Below, piece by piece: positions 41,801-55,100 of a stretch of DNA of 64,000 nucleotides. The translations under genes and the position numbers were made by a program. This stretch comes from Xylocopa sonorina (Eukaryota > Arthropoda > Insecta > Hymenoptera > Apidae): the NCBI RefSeq assembly GCF_050948175.1, contig NW_027490092.1, forward strand, positions 3,658,001-3,722,000. The letters run 5' to 3'. The number at the start of each line of letters is the position of its first letter. Position 1 is the stretch's first letter. Below the pieces are notes generated by a model. It ran no database searches, had not been told where the DNA came from, and saw only the letters and a program-made list of their open reading frames with translations.

Positions 41801-42209
41801 AATGTAAATGCGACACTTCCTTGCAAGGAAATAGCGTCTCCAGATGTCTACGTATCGTAGCAATGGAGTTCTTATGATACTTAAAACGCGATATCGCATC
41901 TCATTTCTATGTTTCATGGTAAGATATAATATGATTTGCGAAGTGTCATGTATTCCTCGTCTACACTTCAAATGAATGTAAATGCGACACTTCCTTGCTA
42001 GGAAACAGCGTCTGCCGATGTCTAGGTATCGTAGCAATAGAGTTCAAATGCTTCTTAAAACGAGATATTGCATCTCATATCTATGTTTCATGATAAGATA
42101 TAATATTCATTGCGAAGTGTTATGCATTCCTCGTATACGATTCAAATGAATGTAAATGCGACACTTCCTTGCAGGGAAATAGCGTTTGCAGATGTCTACG
42201 TATCGTAGC
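35822..42209. repeat. Higher-order repeat family with 17-, 15- and partial-unit copies
   Basis: Units begin at 35,822, 38,780 and 41,390. Spacings are 2,958 (17 monomers) and 2,610 (15 monomers), and the third copy is cut off at about 42,209. Shared markers are CATGTGTTCC (CATGTTTTCC in the third), TTTCTAGGAAATAG, TATTCCACGTC, CGAGATATCGGATC, TGATACTTAAAACG, TCTGCCGATG, GTTCTTATAATTC and GCGATGTCGC. The 17-mer differs from the 15-mer by lacking two monomers near 37.5 kb, which carry GCATCAGCTTTC at 40,650, and by having four additional monomers from an internal duplication. So the two lengths derive from one unit. Confidence 0.87.
37545..38990. repeat. Internal four-monomer tandem duplication (period 696 bp)
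   Basis: The sequence from about 37,545 repeats at +696. Both copies have CGTTTACACTTC, the rare AGGAGATAGTG (37,825 and 38,521), TGTAATGTATTCCTCGTCTTC, CGCGATATAGC and CATGTGTTCC. The AGGAGATAGTG variant occurs in these two copies but not in the homologous position near 41,130, which has AGGAAATAGTG. The mutation therefore arose after divergence from the 15-mer copy and before the 696-bp duplication. Confidence 0.87.
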
Positions 42210-44501
42210 GATAGAGTTCTGATGCTTCTTAAAACGCGATATCGCATCTCATTTCTATGTTTCATGGTAGGATATAATATGATTTGCGAAGTGTTATGTA
42301 TTCCTCGTCTACACTTCAAATGAATGTGAATGCGGCACTTCCTTGCAAGGAAATAGCGTTTGCAGATGTCTACGTCTTGTAGCAATAGAGTTCTTATGAT
42401 TCTTAAAACTTGATATCGCATCTCATTCCTATGTTTCATGGTAAGATATAATATGATTTGCGAAGTGTTATGTATTCCTCGTCTTCACTTCAAATGAATG
42501 TAAATGCGACACTTCCTTGCAAGGAAATAGCGTTTGCAGATGTCTACGTATCGTAGCAATAGATTTCTAATGCTTCTTAAAACGCGATATCGCATCTTAT
42601 TTCTTTGTTTCATGGTAAGATATAATATGATTTGCGAAGTGTTATGTATTCCTCGTCTACAATTCATATGAATGTAAATGCGACACTTCCTTGCAAGGAA
42701 ATAGCGTCTCCAGATGTCTAGGTATCGTAGCAATAGAGTTTAAATGCTTCTTAAAACGAGATATTGCATCTCATATCTATGTTTCATGATAAGATATAAT
42801 TTTCATTGCGAAGTGTTATGCATTCCTCGTATACGATTCAAATGAATGTAAATGCGACACTTCCTTCCAAGGAAATACCGTCTGCAGATGTCTACGTATC
42901 GTAGCAATAGATTTCTAATACTTCTTAAAGCGCGATATCGCATCTCATTTCTATGTTTCATGGAAAGATATAATATGATTTGCGACGTGTCATGTATTCC
43001 TCGTCTACACTTCAAATGAATGTAAATGCGACACTTCCTTGCTAGGAAATACCGTCTGCAGATGTCTAGGTATCGTAGCAATAGATTTCTAATGCTTCTT
43101 AAAACGCGATATCGCATCTCATATCTATGTTTCATGGTAAGATATAATATGATTTGCGAAGTGTCATGTATTCCTCGCCTACACTTCAAGTGAATGTAAA
43201 TGCGACACTTCCTTGCCAGGAAATAGCGTCTGCAGATGCCTAGGTATCGTAGCAATAGAGTTCAAATGCTTCTTAAAACGAGATATTGCATCTCATATCT
43301 ATGTTTCATGATAAGATATAATTTTCATTGCGAAGTGTTATGCATTCCTCGTATACGATTCAAATGAGTGTAAATGCGACACTTCCTTGCAAGGAAATAG
43401 TGTTTGCAGATGTCTAGGTATCGTAGCAATAGAGTTCAAATGCTTCTTAAATCAAGATATTGCATCTCATATCTATGTTTCATGATAAGATATATTATTC
43501 ATTGCGAAGTGTTATACATTCCTCGTCTACGATTCAAATGAATGTAAATGCGACACTTCCTTGCAAGGAAATAGCGTTTGCAGATGTCTACGTATCGTAG
43601 CAATAGAGTTCTTATGATTCTTAAAACGCGATATCGCATCTCATTTCTATGTTTCATGGTAAGATATAATATGATTTGCGAAGTGTTATGTATTCCTCGT
43701 CTACACTTCAAATGAATGTAAATGCGACACTTCGTTGCTAGGAAATAGTGTCTGCAGATGTCTAGGTATCGTAGCGATAGAGTTCTGATGCTTCTTAAAA
43801 CGCGATATCGCATCTCATTTCTATGATTCATGGTAAGATATAATATGATTTGTGAAGTGTTATGTATTCCTCGTCTACACTTCATATGAATGTAAATGCG
43901 ACACTTCCTTGCAAGGAAATAGCGTTTGCAGATGTCTACGTATCGAAGCAATAGAGTTCAAATGCTTCTTAAACCGAGATATTGCATCTCATATCTATGT
44001 TTCATGATAAGATATATTATTCATTGCGAAGTGTTATACATAACTCGTCTACGATTCAAATGAATGTAAATGCGACACTTCCTTGCAAGGAAATAGCGTT
44101 TGCAGATGTCTACGTATCGTAGCAATAGAGTCCTTATGATTCTTAAAACGCGATATCGCATCTCATTTCTATGTTTCATGGTAAGATATATTATGATTTG
44201 CGAAGTGTTATGTATTCCTCGTCTACACTTCAAATGAATGTAAATGCGACACTTCCTTGCTAAGAAATAATGTCTGCCGATGTCTAGGTATCGTAGCGAT
44301 AGAGTTCTAATGCTTCTTAAAGCGCGATATCGCAACTCATTTTTATGTTTCATGGTAAGATGTAACATGATTTGCGAAGTGTTATGTATTCCACGTCTGC
44401 ACTTCAAATGAATGTAAATGCGACACTTCCTTCCAAGGAAATAGCGTTTGCAGATGTCTACGTATCGTAGCAATGGAGTTCTTATGATTCTTAAAACGCG
44501 A
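42183..44501. repeat. 2.3-kb block, copy of about 7,800-10,118
   Basis: The offset is 34,383, equal to 198 monomers minus the 68-bp and one-base losses lying between. Shared markers include GTGAATGCGGC or GTGAATGCGAC followed by TTGTAGCAATAG, GCATCTTATTTCTTTG, AATTTTCATTGCG, AAATACCGTCTG, AATACTTCTTAAA, GATGCCTAGG, AAATCAAGATATTGC, TTATACAT, GGAAATAATGTCTG (AAGAAATAATG here) and ACTCATTTTTATG. It abuts the end of the 15/17-mer family at about 42,209. Confidence 0.83.
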
Positions 44502-45113
44502 TATCGCATCTCATTTCTATGTTTCATGGTAAGATATAATATGATTTGCGAAGTGTTATGTATTCCTCGTCTACACTTCATATGAATGTAAATGCGACAC
44601 TTCCTTGCAAGGAAATAGCGTTTGCAGATGTCTACCTATCGTAGCAATAGAGTTCTAATGCTTCTTAAAACGCGATATCGCATTTCATTTCTATGTTTCA
44701 TGGTAAGATATAATATGAATTGCGACGTGTCATGTGTTCCTCGTCTACACTTCAAATGAATGTAAATGCGACACTTCCTTTCTAGGAAATAGCGTCTGCA
44801 GATGTCTAGGTATCGTAGCAATAGATTTCTAATGCTTCTTAAAACGCGATATCGCATCTCATTTCTATGTTTCATGGTAAGATATAATATGATTTGCGAA
44901 GTGTCATGTATTCCACGTCTACACTTCAAGTGAATGTAAATGCGACACTTCCTTGCCAGGAAATAGCGTCTGCAGATGTCTAGGTATCGTAGCAATAGAG
45001 TTCAAATGCTTCTTAAAACGAGATATCGGATCTCATTTCTATGTTTCATGGTAAGATATAATATGATTTGCGAAGTATTATGTATTCCTCGTCTACACTT
45101 CATATGAATGTAA

Positions 45114-45794
45114 ATGCGACACTTCCTTGCTAGGAAATAGTGTCTGGAGATGTCTAGGTATCGTAGCGATAGAGTTCTAATGCTTCTTAAAACGCGATGT
45201 CGCATCTCATTTCTATGTTTCATGGTAAGATATAATATGATTTGCGAAGTGTTATGTACTCCTCGTCTGCACTTCAAATGAATGTAAATGCGACACTTCC
45301 TTGCTAGGAAATAGTGTCTGCAGATATCTAAGTATCGTAGCGATAGAGTTCTAATGCTTCTTAAAACGCGATATCGCATCTCATTTCTATGTTTCATGGT
45401 AGGATATAATATGATTTGCGAAGTGTTATGTATTCCTCGTCTACACTTCAAATGAATGTAAATGCGACACTTCCTTGCTAGGAAATAGTGTCTGGAGATG
45501 TCTAGGTATCGTAGCGATAGAGTTCTAATGCTTCTTAAAACGCGATGTCGCATCTCATTTCTATGTTTCATGGTAAGATATAATATGATTTGCGAAGTGT
45601 TATGTACTCCTCGTCTGCACTTCAAATGAATGTAAATGCGACACTTCCTTGCTAGGAAATAGTGTCTGCAGATATCTAAGTATCGTAGCGATAGAGTTCT
45701 AATGCTTCTTAAAACGCGATATCGCATCTCATTTCTATGTTTCATGGTAGGATATAATATGATTTGCGAAGTGTTATGTATTCCTCGTCTACAC
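45114..45794. repeat. Two-monomer tandem duplication (period 348 bp)
   Basis: Bases 45,114-45,461 recur at 45,462-45,794 with no difference noticed. Each dimer contains GTCTGGAGATG, GCGATGTCGC, TACTCCTCGTCTGC, GATATCTAAG and GGTAGGAT. The same dimer occurs as a single copy at about 5,700-6,010 and 20,490-20,800, so the local doubling is recent relative to that duplication. Confidence 0.88.
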
Positions 45795-46964
45795 CTCAAA
45801 TGAATGTGAATGCGGCACTTCCTTGCAAGGAAATAGCGTTTGCAGATGTCTACGTATTGTAGCAATAGAGTTCTTATGATTCTTAAAACTTGATATCGCA
45901 TCTCATTCCTATGTTTCATGGTAAGATATAATATGATTTGCGAAGTGTTATGTATTCCTCGTCTTCACTTCAAATGAATGTAAATGCGACACTTCCATGC
46001 AAGGAAATAGCGTTTGCAGATGTCTACGTATCGTAGCAATAGATTTCTAATGCTTCTTAAAACGCGATATCGCATCTTATTTCTTTGTTTCATGGTAAGA
46101 TATAATATGATTTGCGAAGTGTTATGTATTCCTCGTCTACAATTCATATGAATGTAAATGCGACACTTCCTTGCACGGAAATAGCGTCTCCAGATGTCTA
46201 GGTATCGTAGCAATAGAGTTTAAATGCTTCTTAAAACGAGATATTGCATCTCATATCTATGTTTCATGATAAGATATAATTTTCATTGCGAAGTGTTATG
46301 CATTCCTCGTATACGATTCAAATGAATGTAAATGCGACACTTCCTTCCAAGGAAATACCGTCTGCAGATGTCTACGTATCGTAGCAATAGATTTCTAATA
46401 CTTCTTAAAACGCGATATCGCATCTCATTTCTATGTTTCATGGAAAGATATAATATGATTTGCGACGTGTCATGTATTCCTCGTCTACACTTCATATGAA
46501 TGTAAATGCGACACTTCCTTGCTAGGAAATAATGTCTGCAGATGTCTAGGTATCGTAGCGATAGATTTCTAATGCTTCTTAAAACGCGATATCACAACTC
46601 ATTTTTATGTTTCATGGTAAGATGTAACATGATTTGCGAAGTGTTATGTATTCCTCGTCTGCACTTCAAATGAATGTAAATGCGACACTTCCTTCCAAGG
46701 AAATAGCGTTTGCAGATGTCTACGTATCGTAGCAACAGAGTTCTGATGCTTCTTAAAACGCGATAACGCATTTCGTTTCTATGTTTCATGGTAAGATATA
46801 ATATGATTTGCGACGTGTCATGTATTCCTCGTCTACACTTCAAATGAATGTAAATGCGACACTTCCTTGCCAGGAAATAGCGTCTGCAGATGTCTAGGTA
46901 TCGTAGCGATAGAGTTCAAATGCTTCTTAAAACGAGATATTGCATCTCATATCTATGTTTCATG

Positions 46965-48600
46965 ATAGGATATAATATTCATTGCGAAGTGTTATGCATT
47001 CCTCGTATACGATTCAAATGAGTGTAAATGCGACACTTCCTTGCAAGGAAATAGCGTTTGCAGATGTCTACGTATCGTAGCAATGGAGTTCTTATGATAC
47101 TTAAAACGCGATATCGCATCTCATTTCCATGTTTCATGGTAAGATATAATATGATTTGCGAAGTGTCATGTATTCCTCGTCTACACTTCAAATGAATGTA
47201 AATGCGACACTTCCTCGCTAGGAAATAGCGTCTGCAAATGTCTACGTATCGTCGCAATAGAGTTCTTATGATTCTTAAAACGCGATATCGCATCTCATTT
47301 CTATGTTTCATGGTAAGATATAACATGATTTGCGAAGTGTTATGTATTCCTCGTCTACACTTCAAACGAATGTGAATGTGACACTTCCTCGCTAGGAAAT
47401 GGCGTTTGCAGATGTCTACGTATCGTAGCAATAGATTTCTAATGCTTCTTATATCGCGATATCGCATCTCATTTCTATGTTTCATGGTAAGATATAATAT
47501 GATTTGCGAAGTGTCATGTATTCCTCGTCTACACTTCAAATGAATGTAAATGCGACACTACCTTGGTAGGAAATAGCGTCTGCAGATATCTAGGTATCGT
47601 AGCAATAGTGTTCTAATGCTTCTTAAAACGCGATATCGCATCTCATTTCTATGTTTCATGGTAAGATATAATATTCATTGCGAAGTGTTATGCATTCCTC
47701 GTATACGATTCAAATGAGTGTAAATGCGACACTTCCTTGCAAGGAAATAGCGTTTGCAGATGTCTACGTATCGTAGCAATGGAGTTCTTATGATACTTAA
47801 AACGCGATATCGCATCTCATTTCTATGTTTCATGGTAAGATATAATATGATTTGCGAAGTGTTATGCATTCCTCGTCTACGATTCAAATGAATGTAAATG
47901 CGACACTTCCTCGCTAGGAAATAGCGTCTGCAAATGTCTACGTATCGTAGCAATAGAGTTCTTATGATTCTTAAAACGCGATATCGCATCTCATTTCTAT
48001 GTTTCATGGTAAGATATAACATGATTTGCGAAGTGTTATGTATTCCTCGTCTACACTTCAAACGAATGTGAATGTGACACTTCCTCGCTAGGAAATGGCG
48101 TTTGCAGATGTCTACGTATCGTAGCAATAGATTTCTAATGCTTCTTAAGACGCGATATCGCATCTCATTTCTATGTTTCATGGTAAGATATAATATGATT
48201 TGCGAAGTGTCATGTATTCCTCGTCTACACTTCAAATGAATGTAAATGCGACACTACCTTGGTAGGAAATAGCGTCTGCAGATATCTAGGTATCGTAGCA
48301 ATAGAGTTCTAATGCTTCTTAAAACGCGATATCGCATCTCATTTCTATGTTTCATGGTAAGATATAATATTCATTGCGAAGCGTTATGCATTCCTCGTAT
48401 ACGATTCAAATGAGTGTAAATGCGACACTTCCTTGCAAGGAAATAGCGTTTGCAGATGTCTACGTATCGTAGCAATGGAGTTCTTATGATACTTAAAACG
48501 CGATATCGCATCTCATTTCTATGTTTCATGGTAAGATATAATATGATTTGCGAAGTGTCATTTATTCCTCGTCTACACTTCAAATGAATGTAAATGCGAC
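46965..48600. repeat. Four-monomer higher-order repeat, about 2.3 copies (period 696 bp)
   Basis: Units start near 46,965, 47,661 and 48,357. The first two share TCGCTAGGAAATGGCG, CAAACGAATGTGAATGTG, the altered palindrome TACCTTGGTAGGAA (47,559 and 48,255) and GATATCTAGG. They differ at a handful of positions: TTATATCGCG against TTAAGACGCG, ATAGTGTTC against ATAGAGTTC, and an A/B switch near 47,165-47,195. The third copy follows for about 240 bases and then diverges at 48,600. Units two and three start in chimeric monomers with an A-type front and a B-type middle. Confidence 0.84.
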
Positions 48601-49352
48601 ACTTCCTTGCAAGGAAATAGAGTTTGCAGATGTCTACGTATCGTAGCAATAGATTTCTAATGCTGCTTAAAACGCGATATCGCATCTCATTTCTATGCTT
48701 CATGGTAAGATATAATATGATTTGCGAAGTGTTATGCATTCCTCGTCTACGATTCAAATGAATGTAAATGCGACACTTCCTCGCTAGGAAATAGCGTCTG
48801 CAAATGTCTACGTATCGTAGCAATAGAGTTCTTATGATACTTAAAACGCGATATCGCATCTCATTTCTATGTTTCATGGTAAGATATAATATGATTTGCG
48901 AAGTGTCATGTATTCCTCGTCTACACTTCAAATGAATGTAAATGCGACACTTTCTTGGAAGGAAATAGCGTTTGCAGATGTCTACGTATCGTAGCAATAG
49001 ATTTCTAACGCTTCTTAGAACTCGATATCGGATCTCATTTCTATGTTTCATGGTAAGATATAATATGATTTGCGAAGTGTTATGTATTCCTCGTCTACAC
49101 TTCAAATGAATGTAAATGCGACACTTCCTTGCTAGGAAATAGCGTCTGCAGATGTCTAGGTATCGTAGCAATAGATTTCTAATGTTTCTTTAAAGGCGAT
49201 ATCGCATCTCATTTCTATGTTTCATGGTAAGATATAATATGATTTGCGAAGTGTCATGTATTCATCGTCTACACTTCAAGTGAATGTAAATGCGACACTT
49301 CCTTGCCAGGAAATAGCGTCTGCAGATGTCTAGGTACCGCAGCAATAGAGTT

Positions 49353-50002
49353 CAAATGCTTCTTAAAACGAGATATTGCATCTCATATCTATGTTTCATG
49401 ATAAGATATAATATTCATTGCGAAGTGTTATGCATTCCTCGTATACGATTCAAAAGAGTGTAAATGCGACACTTCCATGCAAGGAAATAGTGTTTGCAGA
49501 TGTCTAGGTATCGTAGCAATAGAGTTCAAATGCTTCTTAAAACGAGATATTGCATCTCATTCCTATGTTTCATGATAAGATATGTTATTCATTGCGAAGT
49601 GTTATGCATTCCTCGTCTACGATTCAAATGCATGTAAATGCGACACTTCCTTGCAAGGAAATAGCGTTTGCAGATGTCTACCTATCGTAGCAATAGAGCT
49701 CAAATGCTTCTTAAAACGAGATATTGCATCTCATATCTATGTTTCATGATAAGAAATAATATTCATTGCGAAGTGTTATGCATTCCTCGTATACGATTCA
49801 AAAGAGTGTAAATGCGACACTTCCATGCAAGGAAATAGTGTTTGCAGATGTCTAGGTATCGTAGCAATAGAGTTCAAATGCTTCTTAAAACGAGATATTG
49901 CATCTCATTCCTATGTTTCATGATAAGATATGTTATTCATTGCGAAGTGTTATGCATTCCTCGTCTACGATTCAAATGCATGTAAATGCGACACTTCCTT
50001 GC
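49353..50002. repeat. Two-monomer tandem duplication (period 348 bp)
   Basis: A pair of B-type monomers repeats at +348. Both copies carry GATTCAAAAGAGTG, CTTCCATGCAAGG, ATATGTTATTC and GATTCAAATGCATG, a combination not seen elsewhere in the window. A visible difference is AAGATATAATATTC in the first against AAGAAATAATATTC near 49,753. The repeat ends at about 50,002, where CTTGCCAGG replaces CTTGCAAGG. Confidence 0.87.
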
Positions 50003-52153
50003 CAGGAAATAGCGTCTGCAGATGTCTAGGTATCGTAGCAATAGAGTTCAAATGCTTCTTAAAACGAGATATCGGATCTCATTTCTATGTTTCATGGTAA
50101 GATATAATATGATTTGCGAAGTGTTATGTATTCCTCGTCTACACTTCATATGAATGTAAATGCGACACTTCCTTGCAAGGAAATAGCGTTTGCAGATGTC
50201 TACCTATCGTAGCAATAGAGTTCTGATGCTTCTTAAAACGCGATATCGCATCTCATTTCTATGTTTCATGGTAAGATATAACATGATTTGCGAAGTGCTA
50301 TGTATTCCTCGTCTACACTTCAAATGAATGTGAATGCGATACTTCCTCGCTAGGAAATAGCGTTTGGAGATGTCTACGTATCGTAGCATCAGCTTTCCAA
50401 TGCTTCTTAAAACGCGATATCGCGTCTCATTTCTATGTTTCATGGTAAGATATAATATGATTTGCGAAGTGTCATGAATTCCACGTCTACACTTCAAGTG
50501 AATGTAAATGCGACACTTCCTTGCCAGGAAATAGCGTCTGCAGATGTCTAGGTATCGGAGCAATAGAGTTCAAATGCTTCTTAAAACGAGATATCGGATC
50601 TCATTTCTATGTTTCATGGTAAGATATAATATGATTTGCGAAGTATTATGTATTCCTCGTCTACACTTCATATGAATGTAAATGCGACACTTCCTTGCAA
50701 GGAAATAGCGTCTCCAGATGTCTACGTATCGTAGCAATGGAGTTCATATGATACTTAAAACGCGATATCGCATCTCATTTCTATGTTTCATGGTAAGAAA
50801 TAATATGATTTGCGAAGTGTCATGTATTCCTCGTCTGCACTTCAAATGAATGTAAATGCGACACTTCCTTTCTAGGAAACAGCGTCTGCAGATGTCTAGG
50901 TATCGTAGCAATAGATTTCAAATGCTTCTTAAAACGAGATATTGCATCTCATATATATGTTCCATGATAAGATATAATATTCATTGCGAAGTGTTATGCA
51001 TTCCTCGTATACGATTCAAATGAATGTAAATGCGACACTTCCTTGCAGGGAAATAGCGTTTGCAGTTGTTTACGTATCGTAGCAGTAGAGTTCTTATGAT
51101 ACTTAAAAGGCGATATCGCATCTCATTTCTATGTTACATGGTAAGATATAATATGATTTGCGAAGTGTTATGTATTCCTCGTCTACACTTCAAATGAATG
51201 TAAATGCGACACTTCCTTGCTAGGAAATAGTGTCTGGAGATGTCTAGGTATCGTAGCGATAGAGTTCTAATGCTTCTTAAAACGCGATATAGCATCTCAT
51301 TTCTATGTTTCATGGAAAGATATAATATGATTTGCGAAGTGTCATGTATTCCTCGTCTACACTTCAAATGAATGTAAATGCGACACTTCCTTACAAGGAA
51401 ATAGCGTTTGCAGATGTCTACGTATCGAAGCAATTGAGTTCAAATGCTTCTTAAAACGAGATATTGCATCTCATATCTATGTTTCATGATAAGATATAAT
51501 ATACATTGCGAAGTGTTATGCATTCCCCGTCTACGATTCAAATGAATGTAAATGCGACACTTCCTTGCTAGGAAATAGCGTCTGCAGATGTCTAGGTATC
51601 GTAGCAATAGAGTTCTAATGCTTCTTAAAACGCGATATCGCATCTCATTTCTATGTTTCATGGTAAGATATAATATGATTTGCGAAGTGTTATGTATTCC
51701 TCGTCTACACTTCAAATGAATGTAAATGCGACACTCGCTCGCTAGGAAATAGCGTTTGCAGATGTATACGTATCGTAGCAATAGAGTTCTAATGCTTCCT
51801 AAAACGCGATATCGCATCTCCTTTCTATGTTTCATGGTAAGATATAATATGATTTGCGAAGTGTTATGTATTCCTCGTCTACACTTCAAATGAATGTAAA
51901 TGCGACACTTCCTTGCAAGGAAATAGCGTTTGCAGATGTCTACGTATCGAAGCAATAGAGATCAAATGCTTCTTAAAACGCGATATCGCATCTCATTTCT
52001 ATGTTTCATGGTAAGATATAACATGATTTGCGAAGTGTTATGTGTACCTCGTCTGCACTTCAAATGAATGTGAATGCGATACTTCCTCGCTAGGAAATAG
52101 CGTTTGCAGATGTCTACGTATCGTAGCAATAGATTTCTAATGCTTCTTAAAAC

Positions 52154-55100
52154 GGCGATATCGCATCTCATTTCTATGTTTCATCGTAAGATATAATATG
52201 ATTTGCGAAGTGTTATGTATTCCTCGTCTACACTTCAAATGAATGTAAATGCGACACTTCCTTGCAAGGAAATAGCGTTTGCAGATGTCTACGTATCGTA
52301 GCAATAGGCTTCTAATGCTTCTTAAAACGGCGATATCGCATCTCATATCTATGTTTCATGATAAGATATAATATTCATTGCGAAGTGTTAAGCATTCCTC
52401 GTCTACGATTCAAATGAATGTAAATGCGACACTTCCTTGCAAGGAAATAGCGTTTGCAGATGTCTACGTATCGAAGCAATAGAGTTCTAATTCTTCTTAC
52501 AACGCGATATCGCATCTCATTTCTATGTTTCATGGTAAGATATAATATGATTTGCGAAGTGTTATGTATTCCTCGTCTACACATCAAATGAATGCAAATG
52601 CGACACTTCCTTGCAAGGAAATAGCATTTGCAGATGTCTACGTATCGTAGGAATGGATTTCTAATGCTTCTTAGAACGCGATATCGCATCTCATTTCTAT
52701 GTTTCATGGTAAGATATAATATGATTTGCGAAGTGTTATGTATTCCTTGTCTACACTTCAAATGAACGTAAATGCGACACTCGCTCGCTAGGAAATAGCG
52801 TTTGCAGATGTCTCCGTATCGTAGCAATAGAGTTCTAATGCTTCTTAAAACGCGATATCGTATCTCCTTTCTATGTTTCATGGTAAGATATAATATGAGT
52901 TGCGAAGTGTTATGTATTCCTCGTCTACACTTCAAATGAATGTAAATGCGACACTTCCTTGCAAGGAAATAGCGTTTGCAGATGTCTACGTATCGAAGCA
53001 ATAGTGTTCAAATGCTTCTTAAAACGAGATATTGCATCTCATATTTATGCTTCATGATAAGATATAATATTCATTGCGAAGTGTTATGCTTTTCCTCGTC
53101 TACGGTTCAAATGAATGTAAATGCGACACTTCCTTGCAGGGAAATAGCGTTTGCAGATGTCTACGTATCGAAGCAATAGAGTTCTAATGCTTCATAAAAC
53201 GCGATATCGCATCTCATTTCTATGTTTCATGGTAAGATATAATATGATTTGCGAAGTATCACGTATTCCCCGTCTACACATCAAATGAATGTAAATGCGA
53301 CACTTCCTTGCAAGGAAATAGCGTTTGCAGATGTCTACGTATCGTAGCAATAGAGTCCTAATGCATCTTAAAACGCGATATCGCATCTCATTTCTATGTT
53401 TCATGGTAAGATATAATATGATTTGCGAAGTGTTATGTATTCCTCGTCTACACTTCAAATGAATGTAAATGCGACACTCGCTCGCTAGGAAATAGCGTTT
53501 GCAGATGTATACGTATCGTAGCAATAGACTTCTAATGCTTCTTAAAACGCGATATCGCATCTCATTTCTATGTTTCATGGTAAGACATAACATGATTTGC
53601 GAAGTGTTATGTATTCCTCGTCTACACTTCAAATGAATGTGAATGGTGATACTTCCTCGCTAGGAAATAGCGTTTGCAGATGTCTACGTATCGTAGCAAT
53701 AGATTTGTAATGCTTCTTAAAACGGCGATATCGCATCTCATTTCTATGTTTCATGGTAAGATATAATATGATTTGCGAAGTGCTATGTATTCCTCGTCTA
53801 CACTTCAAATGAATGTAAATGCGACACTTCCTTGCTAGGAAATAGCGTCTGCAGATGTCTAGGTATCGTAGCAATAGAGTTCTAATGCTTCTTAAAACGC
53901 GATATCGCATCTCATTTCTATGTTTCATGGTAAGATATAATATGATTTGCGAAGTGTTATGTATTCCTCGTCTACACTTCAAACGGATGTAAATGCGACA
54001 CTCGCTCGCTAGGAAATAGCGTTTGCAGATGTCTACGTATCGTAGCAATAGAGTTCTAATGCTTCTTAAAACGCGATATCGCATCTCCTTTCTATGTTTC
54101 ATGGTAAGATATAATATGAGTTGCGAAGTGTTATGTATTCCTCGTCTACACATCAAATGAACGTAAATGCGACACTTCCTTGCAAGGAAATAGCATTTGC
54201 AGATGTCTACGTATCGTAGGAATGGATTTCTAATGCTTCTTAGAACGCGATATCGCATCTCATTTCTACGATTCATGGTAAGGTATAATATGATTTGCGA
54301 AGTGTTATGTATCCGTCGTCTACACTTCAAATGAATGTAAATGCGACACTTTCTTGCAAGGAAATAGCGTTTGCAGATGTCTACGTATCGTAGCAATTGA
54401 TTTCTGCTGCTTCTTAAAACGCGATATCGCATCTCATTTCTATGTTTCATGGTAAGATGTAATATGATTTGCGAAGTGTTATGTATTCCTCGTCTACACT
54501 TCAAATGAATGTAACTGCGACACTTCCTTGCAAGGAAATAGCGTCTGCAGATGTCTAGGTATCGTAGCAATAGAGTTCTAATGCTTCTTAAAACGCGATA
54601 TCGCATCTCATTTCTATGTTTCATGGTAAGATATAATATTCATTGCGAAGTGTTATGCATTCCTCGTCTACGATTCAAATGAATGTAAATGCAACACTTC
54701 CTTGCAAGGAAATAGCGTTTGCAGATGTCTACGTATCGTAGCAATAGAGTTCTTATGATTCTTAAAACGCGATATCGCATCTCATTTCTATGTTTCACGG
54801 TAAGGTATAATATGATTTGCGAAGTGTTATGTATCCGTCGTCTACACTTCAAACGGATGTAAATGCGACACTTTCTTGCAAGGAAATAGCGTTTGCAGAT
54901 GTCTACGTATCGTAGCAATTGATTTCTGCTGCTTCTTAAAACGCGATATCGGATTTCATTTCTATGTTTCATGGTAAGATATAATATGATTTGCGAAGTG
55001 TTATGCTTTTCCTCGTCTACGGTTCAAATGAATGTAAATGCGACACTTCCTTGCAAGGAAACAGCGATTGCAGATGTCTACGTATCGTAGCAATAGAGCT

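Noticed and set aside
52976..53179. Plus-strand open frames of 65-85 codons, also at 57,160, 58,728, 59,599 and 60,644
   Set aside because: Most lie where one-base insertions in the GCTTTTCC monomer join two frames, and the rest at other variant monomers. The similar products reflect the repeat itself, not a gene family.
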